Origin: Janthinobacterium tructae
Lineage (GTDB): Bacteria > Pseudomonadota > Gammaproteobacteria > Burkholderiales > Burkholderiaceae_D
Reading direction: 5' to 3'
DNA length: 64,000 bases
Assembly (NCBI RefSeq): GCF_006517255.1
Contig: NZ_CP041185.1
Span: forward strand, 496,001-560,000
A program made the translations under genes and the position numbers. The notes under the pieces were generated by a model. It was not told where the DNA came from. It did not search any database and saw nothing but the letters and a program-made list of their open reading frames with translations. Shown piece by piece: positions 9,937 to 19,461 of this stretch (positions are counted from its first letter, which is position 1; each line of letters starts with the position of its first letter).

Positions 9937-10797
9937 GTAATCGCGACGGTTCGGCTTGATCTCTTGCAGGATCGTGGTGGAGATCTCTTCGATCGACTTG
10001 GTGGTCGAGGAGAGCCAGCGGATGCCTTCGCGTTTCATCATTTTTTCCGCCTCGTTGACCTCGTAACGGCAATTTTCAATGGCCGCATACTTGCTTCCAG
10101 CGCGTCTTTCGTTGCGTATTTCCGACAAACGTTCGGGCGTAATGCTTAATCCGAAAATTTTATTCTTAAATTCCAGCAGGGCGGAAGGCAGCTTGTCGCG
10201 CTCGAAATCGTCGGGAATCAGCGGATAATTGGCCGCCTTGATACCGTATTGCATGGCCAGATACAGGCTGGTCGGGGTCTTGCCAGAGCGCGAAACACCC
10301 ACCAGAATGACATCGGCCGAGGACAGGTTCTTGTGCGACTGGCCATCGTCGTGCGCCAGCGAATAGTTGATCGCCTCGATGCGATTTTTGTATTCTTCGC
10401 TGTCGACGATATTGTGCGAGCGCCCGATGGTGTGGGTCGACATCACGCCCAGTTCCTGCTCCAGCGGGGCGACAAAGGTCTGGATCAGGTCCATGTGCAT
10501 GCCGCTGGACTTGCGGATCACGGCCGACAGGTCGTTCTTCACCAGGGTGGAGAAAATGATCGGGCGCTGGCCATCGGTGACGAAGGCTTCGTTGATCTTG
10601 CGCGCCGCCTCGTAGGCCTTGTCCATGGTATCGATGAAGGGCAGGCGGATCTGGCGGAAACGCAGATCGAACTGCGTCAGCACCGAGTGGCCGAAGGTCT
10701 CGGCGGTGATGCCGGTGCCGTCGGAAACGAAGAAGACGGTGCGCGCCGCGGAGGGCAGGGGGGGGCGTGGATCTTGTGTCATGGGTTTTCTGATCAA
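9934..10797 (-). CDS. ppsR: PpsR, PEP synthase regulatory protein (kinase/pyrophosphorylase)
   Basis: The protein is 287 residues (282 if it starts at the second ATG, 10782). It has the DUF299 N-terminal motif [13 protein letters not shown] and a P-loop [11 protein letters not shown] in the C-terminal half. It is a bifunctional ADP-dependent kinase and phosphate-dependent pyrophosphorylase that switches PEP synthase off and on through a Thr beside the catalytic His. It is divergent from ppsA across 137 bp, so their promoters are probably shared. Confidence 0.95.
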   Translation of the reverse strand: MIRKPMTQDPRPPLPSAARTVFFVSDGTGITAETFGHSVLTQFDLRFRQIRLPFIDTMDKAYEAARKINEAFVTDGQRPIIFSTLVKNDLSAVIRKSSGMHMDLIQTFVAPLEQELGVMSTHTIGRSHNIVDSEEYKNRIEAINYSLAHDDGQSHKNLSSADVILVGVSRSGKTPTSLYLAMQYGIKAANYPLIPDDFERDKLPSALLEFKNKIFGLSITPERLSEIRNERRAGSKYAAIENCRYEVNEAEKMMKREGIRWLSSTTKSIEEISTTILQEIKPNRRDY

Positions 10798-10934
10798 GAT
10801 TGTGCGTCGTCAATTTGCGCCGCACAAGGTAAAATGGCTGCAACGGTATGATTGTGCTGCACGACGCCAAGAATAACAAGAAGACTGTCCGTGCACCGCG
10901 CGTAAAGATTTCTATCATCAGTAAGGGTGTCATT

Positions 10935-13367
10935 ATGACCAACGCAGTATCGCAACAGCAGGAAGACAAGGACGCGGTGTATGTTGCCTCGTTCGAGCAT
11001 TTGCGCATGACGGATGTCGAATCCGTCGGCGGCAAGAACGCCTCACTGGGCGAAATGATCAGCCAGCTGGCGGAAGCCGGCGTGCGCGTGCCCGGTGGCT
11101 TTGCCACCACGGCGCAGGCATTCCGCGATTTCCTGTCGTATAGCGCCAACGGCGGCTTGCCGCTGGCCGAACGCATCGCCCAGCGCCTCGAAGGGCTGAA
11201 CATCGATGACGTGCGCTCGCTGGCGCAAGCCGGCGCCGAGATCCGTCAATGGATCGTGGAAACGCCATTCCAGCCACGCCTGGCCGCCGAAATCGACCAG
11301 TTCTACGCCAAGCTGGTGGCCGATTCCGACACGGAAATGTCGTTTGCCGTGCGTTCCTCGGCCACGGCGGAAGATTTGCCGGATGCGTCTTTTGCTGGTC
11401 AGCAAGAAACCTTCCTGAACGTGGTCGGCATCGACAACGTGCTCGACGCCATGAAACAGGTGTTCGCGTCGCTGTACAACGACCGTGCCATCTCGTACCG
11501 CGTGCACAAGGGCTTTACGCACGCGGAAGTAGCCTTGTCGGCCGGCGTGCAGCGCATGGTGCGTTCCGACCTGGGCGCGGCTGGCGTGATGTTCACCATC
11601 GACACGGAATCGGGCTTCAAGGACGTGGTCTTCGTCACCTCCAGCTATGGCCTGGGCGAGACCGTGGTGCAGGGCGCCGTCAATCCCGACGAATTCTATG
11701 TGCACAAACCGATGCTGGAAAAAGGCAAGTCGCCTGTGATCCGCCGCAATATCGGCTCGAAACTGCTGAAAATGGAATTTACGAACGAAGCGAAAGCTGG
11801 CCGTTCCGTGAAAACCGTCGACGTGCCCGTCGAAATGCGCAACCGCTACTCGCTGAACGACAGCGAAGTGGTGGAACTGGCAAAGTACGCCGTCATCATC
11901 GAGAACCACTACGGCCGTCCGATGGACATCGAGTGGGGCAAGGATGGCCGCGACGGCAAGCTGTACATCCTGCAAGCGCGTCCTGAAACCGTCAAGTCGC
12001 AGCAAAAGGCGACCGATGTGCAGGAACGCTTCAAGCTGAAAAGCACGGGCACCGTGCTGACCTCGGGCCGCGCCATCGGCCAGAAGATCGGCGCCGGCCC
12101 TGTGCGCGTGATTCACGACCCGGCCGATATGGAACGCGTGCAGCCAGGCGACGTGCTCGTTGCCGACATGACGGACCCGAACTGGGAACCGGTCATGAAG
12201 CGTGCATCGGCCATCGTCACCAACCGTGGTGGCCGTACTTGCCACGCGGCAATTATTGCGCGTGAACTCGGCGTGCCTGCCGTCGTCGGCTGCGGTAACG
12301 CCACCGATGTGCTGAAAGACGGTACCTTCGTCACCGTGGTGTGCTCCGAAGGCGATGAGGGCAAGATCTACGATGGCTTGCTGGAAACGGAAGTGTCGGA
12401 AGTGTCGCGCGGCGAATTGCCGAAGCTCGATACCAAGATCATGCTCAACGTGGGCAATCCGCAACTGGCGTTCGACTTCCAGTCCGTGCCGAATGCCGGC
12501 GTGGGCCTGGCCCGCCTGGAATTCATCATCAATAACAATATTGGTGTGCACCCGCGCGCGATCCTGGAATACCCGAACATCGACGCCGACCTGAAAAAGG
12601 CCGTGGAATCGGTGGCGCGTGGCCACGCTTCGCCAAAAGCGTTCTATATCGACAAGCTGGCCGAAGGCATCGCCACCATCGCCGCCGCGTTCTGGCCGAA
12701 AAAAGTCATCGTTCGCCTGTCCGACTTCAAGTCGAACGAGTACAAGAAGCTGATCGGCGGTTCGCGCTACGAGCCGGACGAGGAAAACCCGATGCTGGGC
12801 TTCCGCGGCGCGGCGCGCTACCTGTCGGCCGACTTCTCCGAAGCGTTCAACATGGAATGCGAAGCGATGAAGCGCGTGCGCAATGACATGGGCCTGACGA
12901 ACGTGGAAATCATGGTGCCGTTCGTGCGCACCCTGGGCCAGGCCGAGAAAGTCATCGACCTGCTGGCGAAAAATGGCTTGAAGCGCGGCGAGAACGACTT
13001 GCGCGTCATCATGATGTGCGAAGTGCCATCGAACGCCATTCTGGCCGACCAGTTCCTCGACCATTTCGACGGCTTCTCGATCGGTTCGAACGACCTGACC
13101 CAGCTGACCCTGGGCCTGGACCGCGATTCCGGCATGGAATTGCTGGCCGCCGACTTCGACGAACGCGATCCAGCCGTCAAAGCACTGCTGTCGCTGGCCA
13201 TCAAGGCTTGCCTGGCGCGCGGCAAGTACATCGGCATCTGCGGCCAGGGTCCTTCGGATCACCCTGACTTCGCCGTCTGGCTGATGGAGCAGGGCATCGA
13301 ATCGATGTCCCTGAATCCGGACTCGGTGATCGACACCTGGCAAAAGCTCGCTGCGCTGAAAGCGTAA
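10935..13367 (+). CDS. ppsA: Phosphoenolpyruvate synthase
   Basis: The 810-residue enzyme contains an N-terminal ATP-binding domain, a central swivelling domain with [17 protein letters not shown] (catalytic His, with the regulatory Thr two residues before it) and a C-terminal PEP/pyruvate barrel with [10 protein letters not shown] and [11 protein letters not shown]. It makes PEP from pyruvate and ATP for gluconeogenesis. The frame runs back to 10848, but the ATG at 10935 has AAGGGT 8 bp upstream and matches the family start. PpsR upstream is its regulator. Confidence 0.97.
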   Translation: MTNAVSQQQEDKDAVYVASFEHLRMTDVESVGGKNASLGEMISQLAEAGVRVPGGFATTAQAFRDFLSYSANGGLPLAERIAQRLEGLNIDDVRSLAQAGAEIRQWIVETPFQPRLAAEIDQFYAKLVADSDTEMSFAVRSSATAEDLPDASFAGQQETFLNVVGIDNVLDAMKQVFASLYNDRAISYRVHKGFTHAEVALSAGVQRMVRSDLGAAGVMFTIDTESGFKDVVFVTSSYGLGETVVQGAVNPDEFYVHKPMLEKGKSPVIRRNIGSKLLKMEFTNEAKAGRSVKTVDVPVEMRNRYSLNDSEVVELAKYAVIIENHYGRPMDIEWGKDGRDGKLYILQARPETVKSQQKATDVQERFKLKSTGTVLTSGRAIGQKIGAGPVRVIHDPADMERVQPGDVLVADMTDPNWEPVMKRASAIVTNRGGRTCHAAIIARELGVPAVVGCGNATDVLKDGTFVTVVCSEGDEGKIYDGLLETEVSEVSRGELPKLDTKIMLNVGNPQLAFDFQSVPNAGVGLARLEFIINNNIGVHPRAILEYPNIDADLKKAVESVARGHASPKAFYIDKLAEGIATIAAAFWPKKVIVRLSDFKSNEYKKLIGGSRYEPDEENPMLGFRGAARYLSADFSEAFNMECEAMKRVRNDMGLTNVEIMVPFVRTLGQAEKVIDLLAKNGLKRGENDLRVIMMCEVPSNAILADQFLDHFDGFSIGSNDLTQLTLGLDRDSGMELLAADFDERDPAVKALLSLAIKACLARGKYIGICGQGPSDHPDFAVWLMEQGIESMSLNPDSVIDTWQKLAALKA

Positions 13368-13390
13368 GCGTCTTTCCGGCCCTCTGAAAA

Positions 13391-13421
13391 CCCGCTGCCT
13401 CACCCGGCAGCGGGTTTTTTT
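13391..13421 (+). terminator. Rho-independent terminator after ppsA
   Basis: A perfect 9-bp stem, CCCGCTGCC/GGCAGCGGG, with a six-base loop is followed by seven T. It lies 24 bp past the ppsA stop. Confidence 0.95.
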
Positions 13422-13531
13422 ATGCCTTGCTCATTCACATCAAGCCCATGGCGGGCGGCGCACGCGCCTGAATGATGAGGTGGCGCAAGATCAGCTAAAA
13501 TGATTCCACCAACACATTGACGGGAGTTCAT

Positions 13532-14029
13532 ATGGCAAGCAAGAAACCGAGCAAAGCAGCAAAGATCGACATCGGTATTTCCGAGGCGGACCGCGCGAAG
13601 ATCGCGGAAGGCCTGTCCGGCCTGCTGGCCGACAGCTATACCCTGTACCTGATGACGCACAATTTCCACTGGAACGTCAAAGGACCGATGTTCAATACGC
13701 TGCACCAGATGTTCATGACGCAATACACGGAGCAGTGGGGCGCGCTGGACCTGATCGCCGAGCGCATCCGCGCCCTCGGCTATCCGGCGCCGGGTACCTA
13801 CAAGGAATTCGTCAAGCTGGCCTCGATCAAGGAAATCGACGGCGTGCCGCCGGCGCTGGACATGGTCAGCCACCTGGTGGCGGCACAAGAAGCGACCGCG
13901 CGCACGGCGCGCCGCTTGTTCCCGCTGCTGGAAAAAGCCAATGACCAGCCGACGGCCGACCTGATCACGCAGCGCCTCGATTTGCATGAAAAGACGGCGT
14001 GGATGCTGCGCAGCCTGCTCGAGGAGTAA
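13532..14029 (+). CDS. dps: Dps-family DNA-binding ferritin
   Basis: The 165-residue four-helix protein has the Dps ferroxidase motif HNFHWNVKGP and the partner acidic residues in EQWGALDLIAERI. The Lys-rich N-terminus (ASKKPSKAAK) would bind DNA. It stores iron, removes peroxide and protects DNA in stationary phase. The start at 13532 has GGGAG 6 bp upstream; an in-frame ATG at 13517 is less likely. The gene stands alone between two terminators. Confidence 0.94.
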   Translation: MASKKPSKAAKIDIGISEADRAKIAEGLSGLLADSYTLYLMTHNFHWNVKGPMFNTLHQMFMTQYTEQWGALDLIAERIRALGYPAPGTYKEFVKLASIKEIDGVPPALDMVSHLVAAQEATARTARRLFPLLEKANDQPTADLITQRLDLHEKTAWMLRSLLEE

Positions 14030-14064
14030 AGGCCGGGCCGGCGGCGCTAATTCGCCCCCGGCTA

Positions 14065-14092
14065 TTGACGCCATCAGGAATTGCGTTAGACT
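14065..14092 (+). promoter_or_regulatory. Candidate sigma-70 promoter
   Basis: TTGACG (14065-14070) and TAGACT (14087-14092) are separated by 16 bp. The predicted start near 14099 is only about 80 nt before the terminator at 14143-14179, so the first product may be a short RNA rather than nfeD mRNA. Confidence 0.5.
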
Positions 14093-14142
14093 GTTTGCAT
14101 ATAGGTGTTTGGCAAGAAGAATATCAGGCAGTACTGCGCATT

Positions 14143-14179
14143 AAACCCCGTCGCTTATATAGGCCGCGGGGTTTTTTAT
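14143..14179 (+). terminator. Rho-independent terminator upstream of nfeD
   Basis: AAACCCCG/CGGGGTTT form an 8-bp stem around a 16-base loop, followed by a T-rich run. It lies before the nfeD ribosome site (GGTGGAGG), so it either ends a short upstream RNA or acts as a leader attenuator. Confidence 0.75.
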
Positions 14180-14206
14180 TTTTGGAATCGCAAGGGTGGA
14201 GGCATC

Positions 14207-14623
14207 ATGGCTGAATGGGTAGGCTGGTTTGTAGCGGCTGGCGCGGTATTGATCCTGGAACTGTTTACGGGCACGTTTTATTTGCTGATGATCGCCATCG
14301 GTATCGCTGCCGGAGGACTGGTGGCGCTGGCGGGCGGCAATGGCAGCTGGCAGGCCGCGACAGCCGCCATCGTCGGCGTGGCGGCCACGCTGTTATTGCG
14401 GCGCAGCCGTTTTGGCAGGGCGGCGCGGCGCGATGCAGCACAGGATCCGAATGTGAACCTGGATATCGGCCAAAGCGTGGCGGTCGCGCATTGGGTTGAT
14501 GGCGCGGCGCGCGTCATGTATCGCGGCGCCTTGTGGGATGTGGAACTGATTGCCGGCAGCGATACGCAGGCCGGTCATTACACCATACGTGCCGTGCGTG
14601 GCAGTCGTTTGATTGTTGGATAA
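14207..14623 (+). CDS. NfeD-like membrane protein
   Basis: The 138-residue protein has two to three N-terminal membrane helices (about residues 4-70) and a C-terminal OB-fold with VDGAARVMYRGALWDVE. It is the YbbJ/NfeD short form that partners SPFH proteins, here the qmcA-like gene 15 bp downstream. The ATG at 14207 has GGTGGAGG upstream; reading further back to 14105 would run through the terminator. Confidence 0.9.
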   Translation: MAEWVGWFVAAGAVLILELFTGTFYLLMIAIGIAAGGLVALAGGNGSWQAATAAIVGVAATLLLRRSRFGRAARRDAAQDPNVNLDIGQSVAVAHWVDGAARVMYRGALWDVELIAGSDTQAGHYTIRAVRGSRLIVG

Positions 14624-14638
14624 CCTGGAGAGTAGATT

Positions 14639-15583
14639 ATGGAAGTAAGCATCGGAAGCATGTCGCTGATCTTGTTATTGCTGGCATTGGTATTTGTCTT
14701 CAAGACGGTCAATGTGGTGCCGCAGCAGCATGCCTGGGTGGTGGAACGCCTGGGCAAGTTCCACGCGGTATTGGGTCCTGGCCTCAATATCGTTGTGCCT
14801 TTCGTCGACCGCATCGCTTACAAGCACGTGCTCAAGGAAATTCCACTCGACGTGCCGCCGCAGGTATGCATTACGCGTGACAATACGCAATTGCAGGTCG
14901 ATGGCATTCTGTATTTTCAGATTACCGATGCCATGCGTGCTTCGTATGGCTCGTCGAATTATATTGCCGCCATTACGCAGTTGGCGCAAACGACCTTGCG
15001 TTCGGTGATCGGTAAAATGGAACTCGACAAGACATTTGAAGAGCGCGACCATATTAATACTGCCATCGTGAATGCCATCGATGAATCGGCGGCGAATTGG
15101 GGTGTCAAGGTATTGCGTTATGAAATCAAGGATTTGACGCCGCCCAAGGAGATTCTGCATGCGATGCAGGCGCAAATTACGGCCGAGCGCGAAAAGCGTG
15201 CACTGATTGCCGCTTCGGAAGGACGCAAGCAAGAGCAGATCAATATTGCCAGCGGTGAGCGCGAAGCGAACATTGCCCGCTCGGAAGGCGAAAAGCAGGC
15301 ATCGATCAACCGCGCCGAAGGCCAGGCTACTGCCATCGTCGCGCTGGCGCAAGCCAGTGCCGAGGCGCTGCGCCAGGTGGGCGCCGCCATCCGCGAGCCG
15401 GGCGGTGAAGATGCCGTCAATCTGAAAGTGGCCGAACAGTATGTGGGCGCGTTCGCGCAATTGGCGAAAACGAATAACTCGATTATCGTGCCGGCCAATC
15501 TGGGCGATATGAGTGGTTTGATCGCCACGGCGATGCAGGTGGTGAAAACGCAGAAGCCGAAAAGCAGCGTGACTATGCCCTGA
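14639..15583 (+). CDS. qmcA: SPFH/band-7 (stomatin-like) membrane protein, QmcA type
   Basis: The 314-residue protein has one N-terminal membrane anchor (residues 8-27), the band-7 domain starting VVPQQHAWVVERLGKF, then a coiled coil rich in E/A/R (EREKRALIAASEGRK to about residue 240) and a short C-terminal domain. Such proteins scaffold membrane microdomains and bind membrane proteases. It forms a two-gene operon with the NfeD partner. Confidence 0.93.
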   Translation: MEVSIGSMSLILLLLALVFVFKTVNVVPQQHAWVVERLGKFHAVLGPGLNIVVPFVDRIAYKHVLKEIPLDVPPQVCITRDNTQLQVDGILYFQITDAMRASYGSSNYIAAITQLAQTTLRSVIGKMELDKTFEERDHINTAIVNAIDESAANWGVKVLRYEIKDLTPPKEILHAMQAQITAEREKRALIAASEGRKQEQINIASGEREANIARSEGEKQASINRAEGQATAIVALAQASAEALRQVGAAIREPGGEDAVNLKVAEQYVGAFAQLAKTNNSIIVPANLGDMSGLIATAMQVVKTQKPKSSVTMP

Positions 15584-15634
15584 TTACCGTGCTGGCTGGG
15601 TGAATAGCAAGCTCGTAGCAATGTTTTGTCAATA

Positions 15635-15659
15635 CTGCCCGCTGTATAGCGGGCAGTTT
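15635..15659 (+). terminator. Terminator-like hairpin after qmcA
   Basis: The 9-bp perfect stem CTGCCCGCT/AGCGGGCAG has a four-base loop. Only three T follow, so termination may be partial. Confidence 0.7.
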
Positions 15660-16186
15660 GCATTTGCGGGCCTGGAATAGCTGGCGGCGCCAGGGCTGGA
15701 GTATCGGCGACTGAATGAATGGCGTTGAAAATATTTTCTTCATGCTATGCTATGCGCACTTTCAGGATTATGTGCTGTCGTGCGGCGCTTATTTCTTTGA
15801 TTGACGTAACATCTGCCGCGCAGGATCGCGGGTAGCGTTTGCAGGCGATGTGCAATTGGCGATAGTATTGAAGCCATGTATATTTTCAATTGCCATTTAT
15901 AGTTGTTATAAATTGCAATGAAACAGAAAGTACTGCAAAATAAATATAGCCGGTGGTGCTGGATTGAATCGTCGCCGCACAAAGCAGGGGATCGCGCAGG
16001 CGGTCCATGGCCGATGTGCGCTCCCATGATTGAAGGCTTGCATCGTTTGACAGCCCGGAAAACGGAGTTTTTGGTAAAAGAATTGTAAAAAACAATCAAA
16101 TCTTCAGAAAAATCACCTCAGCCGCGTTACAATTGGATAGAATTTAACTGTCCAGTTATATTTTTCAACTCACTCAAGGAAATACC
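15660..16186. other. AT-rich non-coding region upstream of hns
   Basis: About 530 bp without a supported gene. It becomes markedly AT-rich toward hns, with A and T runs around 15890-15950 and 16070-16165. This composition is typical of DNA bound by H-NS, so autoregulation of hns from here is plausible. I see no RNA gene in it. Confidence 0.5.
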
Positions 16187-16495
16187 ATGGATCTGTCGAA
16201 CTTATCCCTGTCCGAACTGCGCACCTTGCAGGACGACATCAAGAAGCAAATGAAGAAACGCGAACAGGATGATCTGTCCAAAGCACGCGAGCAAATCCTG
16301 GCGATTGCCCAGAGCGTCGGTGTTTCCGTAAAAGATCTGGTTGGTACAGGGATTCGCGCTAAAACGGGGACGGTCGCTGTGCGCTATCGCAATCCGGATG
16401 ATGCGACGCAGCAATGGACTGGCCGTGGCCGTCAACCGAAATGGGTCAAAGAGTGGACCGATTCTGGCAAGTCGCGCGATCTGCTGAAGGTGTAA
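16187..16495 (+). CDS. H-NS family nucleoid protein
   Basis: The 102-residue protein has an N-terminal coiled coil with a KKQMKKREQ stretch for oligomerisation and a C-terminal DNA-binding domain YRNPDDATQQWTGRGRQPKW with the AT-hook-like GRGRQP core. It silences AT-rich and foreign DNA. It lies about 1.8 kb from a prophage full of AT-rich cargo. The ribosome site is AAGGAAATACC. Confidence 0.94.
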   Translation: MDLSNLSLSELRTLQDDIKKQMKKREQDDLSKAREQILAIAQSVGVSVKDLVGTGIRAKTGTVAVRYRNPDDATQQWTGRGRQPKWVKEWTDSGKSRDLLKV

Positions 16496-16502
16496 TACTG
16501 AA

Positions 16503-16580
16503 GGTTTAAAAAACCGTTCATTCGGATGCTTGTCCTGTGAAGTGGTACAGGTGTAGTACAAGGCAGCATGCAAGCATCCG
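16503..16580 (+). other. Structured RNA element downstream of hns
   Basis: A GGTTT-AAA-AAACC hairpin (16503-16515) is followed by a 10-bp perfect inverted repeat, CGGATGCTTG at 16523 and CAAGCATCCG at 16571. The latter encloses an inner CCTGT/ACAGG hairpin. It could be a 3'-UTR structure or a small RNA. No T-run follows, so it is not a plain terminator. Confidence 0.45.
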
Positions 16581-16743
16581 GAACTTTCCTGATTTATCGT
16601 CTTTGGCCAGACAGGCAAAGCTGATTCACATCGTTTATCTCCACGGTATTTTCACCAATACCCGTCTTATTCCCGCCGTATCTCTTCCTTTCCCTGTTTT
16701 TATCCCGTTGCGCTGTGCTTTTCCGCTTGCCGCAGGCACCGGC

Positions 16744-16773
16744 AAAAATAAAACCCGGCATATAGCCGGGCTT
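16744..16773 (-). terminator. Rho-independent terminator for smpB
   Basis: Read on the minus strand, CCCGGC-TATAT-GCCGGG is followed by TTTTATTTTT. It lies 38 bp past the smpB stop. Confidence 0.88.
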
Positions 16774-16810
16774 GTTGATATGCTCGCAGCACGCTGCGCT
16801 TCATGGCGGA

Positions 16811-17260
16811 TCAACGGCGGTGTGACTTCATTGCCGCCTGCACTTCGCGCGCGCCATCGCGGTCGCGCTCGGCTGCCCGCTTGTCGTGCTGTTTCTTGCC
16901 CTTGGCCAGGCCGATTTCGCATTTCACGCGGCCGCCCTTGTAGTGCAGGTTGAGCGGCACCAGCGTGTAGCCGGAGCGTTCCACCTTGCCGATCAGTTTA
17001 TCCATTTCCGTGCGGTGCAGCAGCAGCTTGCGCGTGCGTACGGCTTCCGGATGGATATGGGTGGAGGCGGTCGGCAGGGCGCTGATATGCGCGCCGAACA
17101 GGAAGAGTTCATCGCCGCGGACGACGACGTAGGCTTCCTTGATTTGTACGCGGGCGTCGCGGATGGCTTTGACTTCCCAGCCTTCCAGCACGATGCCCGC
17201 TTCGTAGCGATCCTCGATAAAGTAGTCGTGGAAGGCTTTTCTGTTGTCTGCTATGGTCAT
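16811..17260 (-). CDS. smpB: SmpB, tmRNA-binding protein
   Basis: The 149-residue protein shows the SmpB OB-fold core: [29 protein letters not shown] and the basic tail KGKKQHDKR. It binds tmRNA and delivers it to stalled ribosomes. It is divergent from ratA, the common betaproteobacterial arrangement. The tmRNA gene itself was not seen in the window. Confidence 0.96.
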   Translation of the reverse strand: MTIADNRKAFHDYFIEDRYEAGIVLEGWEVKAIRDARVQIKEAYVVVRGDELFLFGAHISALPTASTHIHPEAVRTRKLLLHRTEMDKLIGKVERSGYTLVPLNLHYKGGRVKCEIGLAKGKKQHDKRAAERDRDGAREVQAAMKSHRR

Positions 17261-17353
17261 GAGATGGTAAATGTGCGCGGGTCGGTTAAACTACTGTCTC
17301 GCGCAAGCGCGATCAAATCAAATGTATCCAACATCATAGCAAATGGTTCTTCA

Positions 17354-17785
17354 ATGGCAGTAGTACATAAATCAGTTTTTCTCGGTTATAGCGCCGAACA
17401 AATGTTCGCGCTGGTGGCGGCGGTGGAGGATTATCCCAAATTCCTGCCCTGGTGCGGTGCGGTCGAGGTTCGCGAGCGGGGCGAGAACACGGTTGTCGCC
17501 AGCGTGGGCATACATTACCACGGCGTGCGCCAAAGCTTCACCACGTCCAACGAGAACGTGCCGCCGACCTCCATCAAGATGAAGCTGGTGGACGGTCCTT
17601 TCAAGACCCTCGATGGCGTGTGGACCTTCAAGGCCCTGCGTGAAGATGCCTGCAAAATCGAACTGGACCTGCACTACGAGTTTTCCAGCCGCGTGCTCGA
17701 ACAGATCATCGGCCCCGTCTTCGGCATGATCGCCAACAGCATGGTCGACTCCTTCTGCAAGCGCGCGGAGACCGTGTATGGCTGA
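17354..17785 (+). CDS. ratA: RatA, START/COQ10-domain protein
   Basis: The 143-residue START-like protein starts MAVVHKSVFLGYSAEQMF and carries VEDYPKFLPWC and the C-terminal SMVDSFCKRAETVYG typical of RatA/COQ10-like proteins. In E. coli RatA is described as blocking ribosomal subunit joining; quinone handling is the other proposed role. The frame extends upstream over smpB, but the ATG at 17354 is the family start. It overlaps rnfH. Confidence 0.92.
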   Translation: MAVVHKSVFLGYSAEQMFALVAAVEDYPKFLPWCGAVEVRERGENTVVASVGIHYHGVRQSFTTSNENVPPTSIKMKLVDGPFKTLDGVWTFKALREDACKIELDLHYEFSSRVLEQIIGPVFGMIANSMVDSFCKRAETVYG

Positions 17786-18074
17786 AGCGGGCATCACGGT
17801 GCAGGTTTGCTACGCGCTGCCGGACAGCACCTTTCTGCGCTCCGTGTGCGTACCTGCAGGCACCACCATCGAGCAGGCGGTGGCGCAGAGCGGCTTGCTG
17901 CAGGCTATCCCCGGCATCGACCTGGCCGTGAACATGGTCGGCATCTATGGCAAGCGCAAGCCGCTCGATAGCGTATTGCACGAGCATGACCGGGTTGAAG
18001 TGTACCGTCCCTTGCAGGCCGACCCGAAAGAGGCGCGCCGACGCCGTGCCAGTGGCAAGTCAGCGAAGGATTGA
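17778..18074 (+). CDS. rnfH: RnfH family ubiquitin-like-fold protein
   Basis: The 98-residue UPF0125 protein carries VNMVGIYGKRKPLDSVL and DRVEVYRPLQADPKEARR. It overlaps ratA by 8 bp; the pair is conserved. Cellular role is unknown. It is the last core gene before the prophage. Confidence 0.92.
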   Translation: MAEAGITVQVCYALPDSTFLRSVCVPAGTTIEQAVAQSGLLQAIPGIDLAVNMVGIYGKRKPLDSVLHEHDRVEVYRPLQADPKEARRRRASGKSAKD

Positions 18075-18261
18075 GCGGGCAGGGCGGCGGCGTGCGCGCC
18101 GTCCGGCGAGCGCGATTTTTTGCTATTTTCAAATATCTTTTCTATGCTGCAAGGACGGAGGGTGCTTTTTTCTGTATAAGTTGCTTTTGTCCGTCGCAAG
18201 CAAGAATCCATGCGGGTTCCAGCCATTTCGCAATACGCATGGGCGAAACGTGGGCGAAAAT
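18075..18261. other. Chromosome-prophage junction, presumed attL region
   Basis: A gap of 187 bp lies between rnfH and the int stop. The exact core cannot be set without the right end. TGGGCGAAA occurs twice with an 11-bp period at 18240-18259, just past the int stop, as could be expected of integrase arm sites. A T-arm-like GCGGGTTCCAGCC occurs at 18212, but no complete tRNA is present. Confidence 0.5.
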
Positions 18262-19461
18262 CTAGGCAGCCCCTGCCTTTAGCCCATCAGTCATTTTGCA
18301 ATACTGATCAGGCAACACGCCGCCTTCCTGCTCAACCCAGCGACCGTAAGTTCTTGTGATCATCGTCGTATCGGTATGCCCCATTTGCTTTGCCACGTAC
18401 ATTGCATTGGTGCCCGTCGATAGCAGCGTCGACGCGAATGTGTGCCTCGTTTGATACGGATTTCGGTAGCGGACCTGGGCCTTCTTGATCATTGCCGCCC
18501 AGAAGAGGCTCAGGCGCTGTGTGTTGTCCCAGCCTTGGCCTGTGGCCGGATCAAGGAACACAAGGCCACCAGCAAGGAAGCTATGTTGTTTCTGTGCAAC
18601 CAGCGCCGCGACAGCGCCGCGCCGCAGGTCGACCAAGCGGCGCCCGGCGCGCGTCTTTAGTTCCTCGCGCGATTCACCCATCACGCGCGAACGCTCCACC
18701 TTCGCCTTGAATCCGGCCCAATCGATCGATTCCCAGCGCAGCGCGATGTATTCACTTGGGCGCATGCCCGTGTAGAAGGCAAACTGAAAGACATTGCGGG
18801 CCTGGCCCTGGGCGGCATCGAGAATGGCCGCAATCTCCTGCGCGGAAAAAGGATCCACTTCGTATTCAGCCTTGTAGGCGTCGCGGTCCAGCGTTTTTTG
18901 CAATTTCACCCGGTCGAGCGGGTTGGAATCAATCAGGTCGTCGTTTATCGCAAGCTCCAGCGCGCCGCGCAGCGGGATGAGAATTTGTCTGACGGAGGTG
19001 GCCTTCAGCGAAAGATCGACAATCCATGTGCGCAGCGCGGCGGGCGTAAGCTCAGTGAGCAGCGTGTCGCCCCATTGTTCCAGTAGTATTTTGTTGAGCA
19101 CCCGTTTGTAGCTCTTCAACGTGCTGGGCGCGAGGATCCGCTCATAGATTTCGAACTGCTGTTTAAGCAGGTCGCCAACGGTTACATCCTTGCCCCGAGG
19201 TTGCAAGCCGAACTTCTTCAGTTGCGTCGATTCGGGGAAGTACTTGGCATAGCTAAAATTGCCCAGCGCAATTGCGTTCAGGATCTCGCCGCGCAGCCGC
19301 TCGGCGTATTTGATGTTTGCCTTGCTGTGCGCGAGCTTCAGCGTTTCCCTGCACTCAGTGCCCCGGTACATGAATTTTATGCGGATCGATTCGCTTTGGA
19401 CGCCCGACCGGAGTTCGACGCCTGGCGGACTGGACTTGTTTGTTCCCATTTTGCTACCCAT
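18262..19461 (-). CDS. int: Tyrosine recombinase, phage integrase
   Basis: The protein is about 399 residues. It has an N-terminal arm-binding domain (ELRSGVQSESIRIKFMYRG), a SAM-like core-binding domain (residues ~100-180) and a catalytic domain with Arg in TGMRPSEYIALR, Arg in YQTRHTFAS, His in MGHTD and the nucleophile Tyr in RTYGRW. The HxxR position reads YxxR, a variant common in phage integrases. The start is uncertain: ATG 19461 chosen, 19449 and 19530 possible. It overlaps xis, so the two are co-expressed from the left operon. Confidence 0.95.
   Translation of the reverse strand: MGSKMGTNKSSPPGVELRSGVQSESIRIKFMYRGTECRETLKLAHSKANIKYAERLRGEILNAIALGNFSYAKYFPESTQLKKFGLQPRGKDVTVGDLLKQQFEIYERILAPSTLKSYKRVLNKILLEQWGDTLLTELTPAALRTWIVDLSLKATSVRQILIPLRGALELAINDDLIDSNPLDRVKLQKTLDRDAYKAEYEVDPFSAQEIAAILDAAQGQARNVFQFAFYTGMRPSEYIALRWESIDWAGFKAKVERSRVMGESREELKTRAGRRLVDLRRGAVAALVAQKQHSFLAGGLVFLDPATGQGWDNTQRLSLFWAAMIKKAQVRYRNPYQTRHTFASTLLSTGTNAMYVAKQMGHTDTTMITRTYGRWVEQEGGVLPDQYCKMTDGLKAGAA

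Noticed and set aside
11043..13403. 786-codon open frame opposite ppsA
   Set aside because: Same effect of high GC at third positions; ppsA carries all family motifs.
16537..16953. 138-codon plus frame downstream of hns
   Set aside because: It crosses the smpB terminator and the smpB gene; no ribosome site.
18200..18245. Possible tRNA remnant at the prophage junction
   Set aside because: Only a T-arm-like GGTTCCAGCC is present; no acceptor stem or CCA could be paired.
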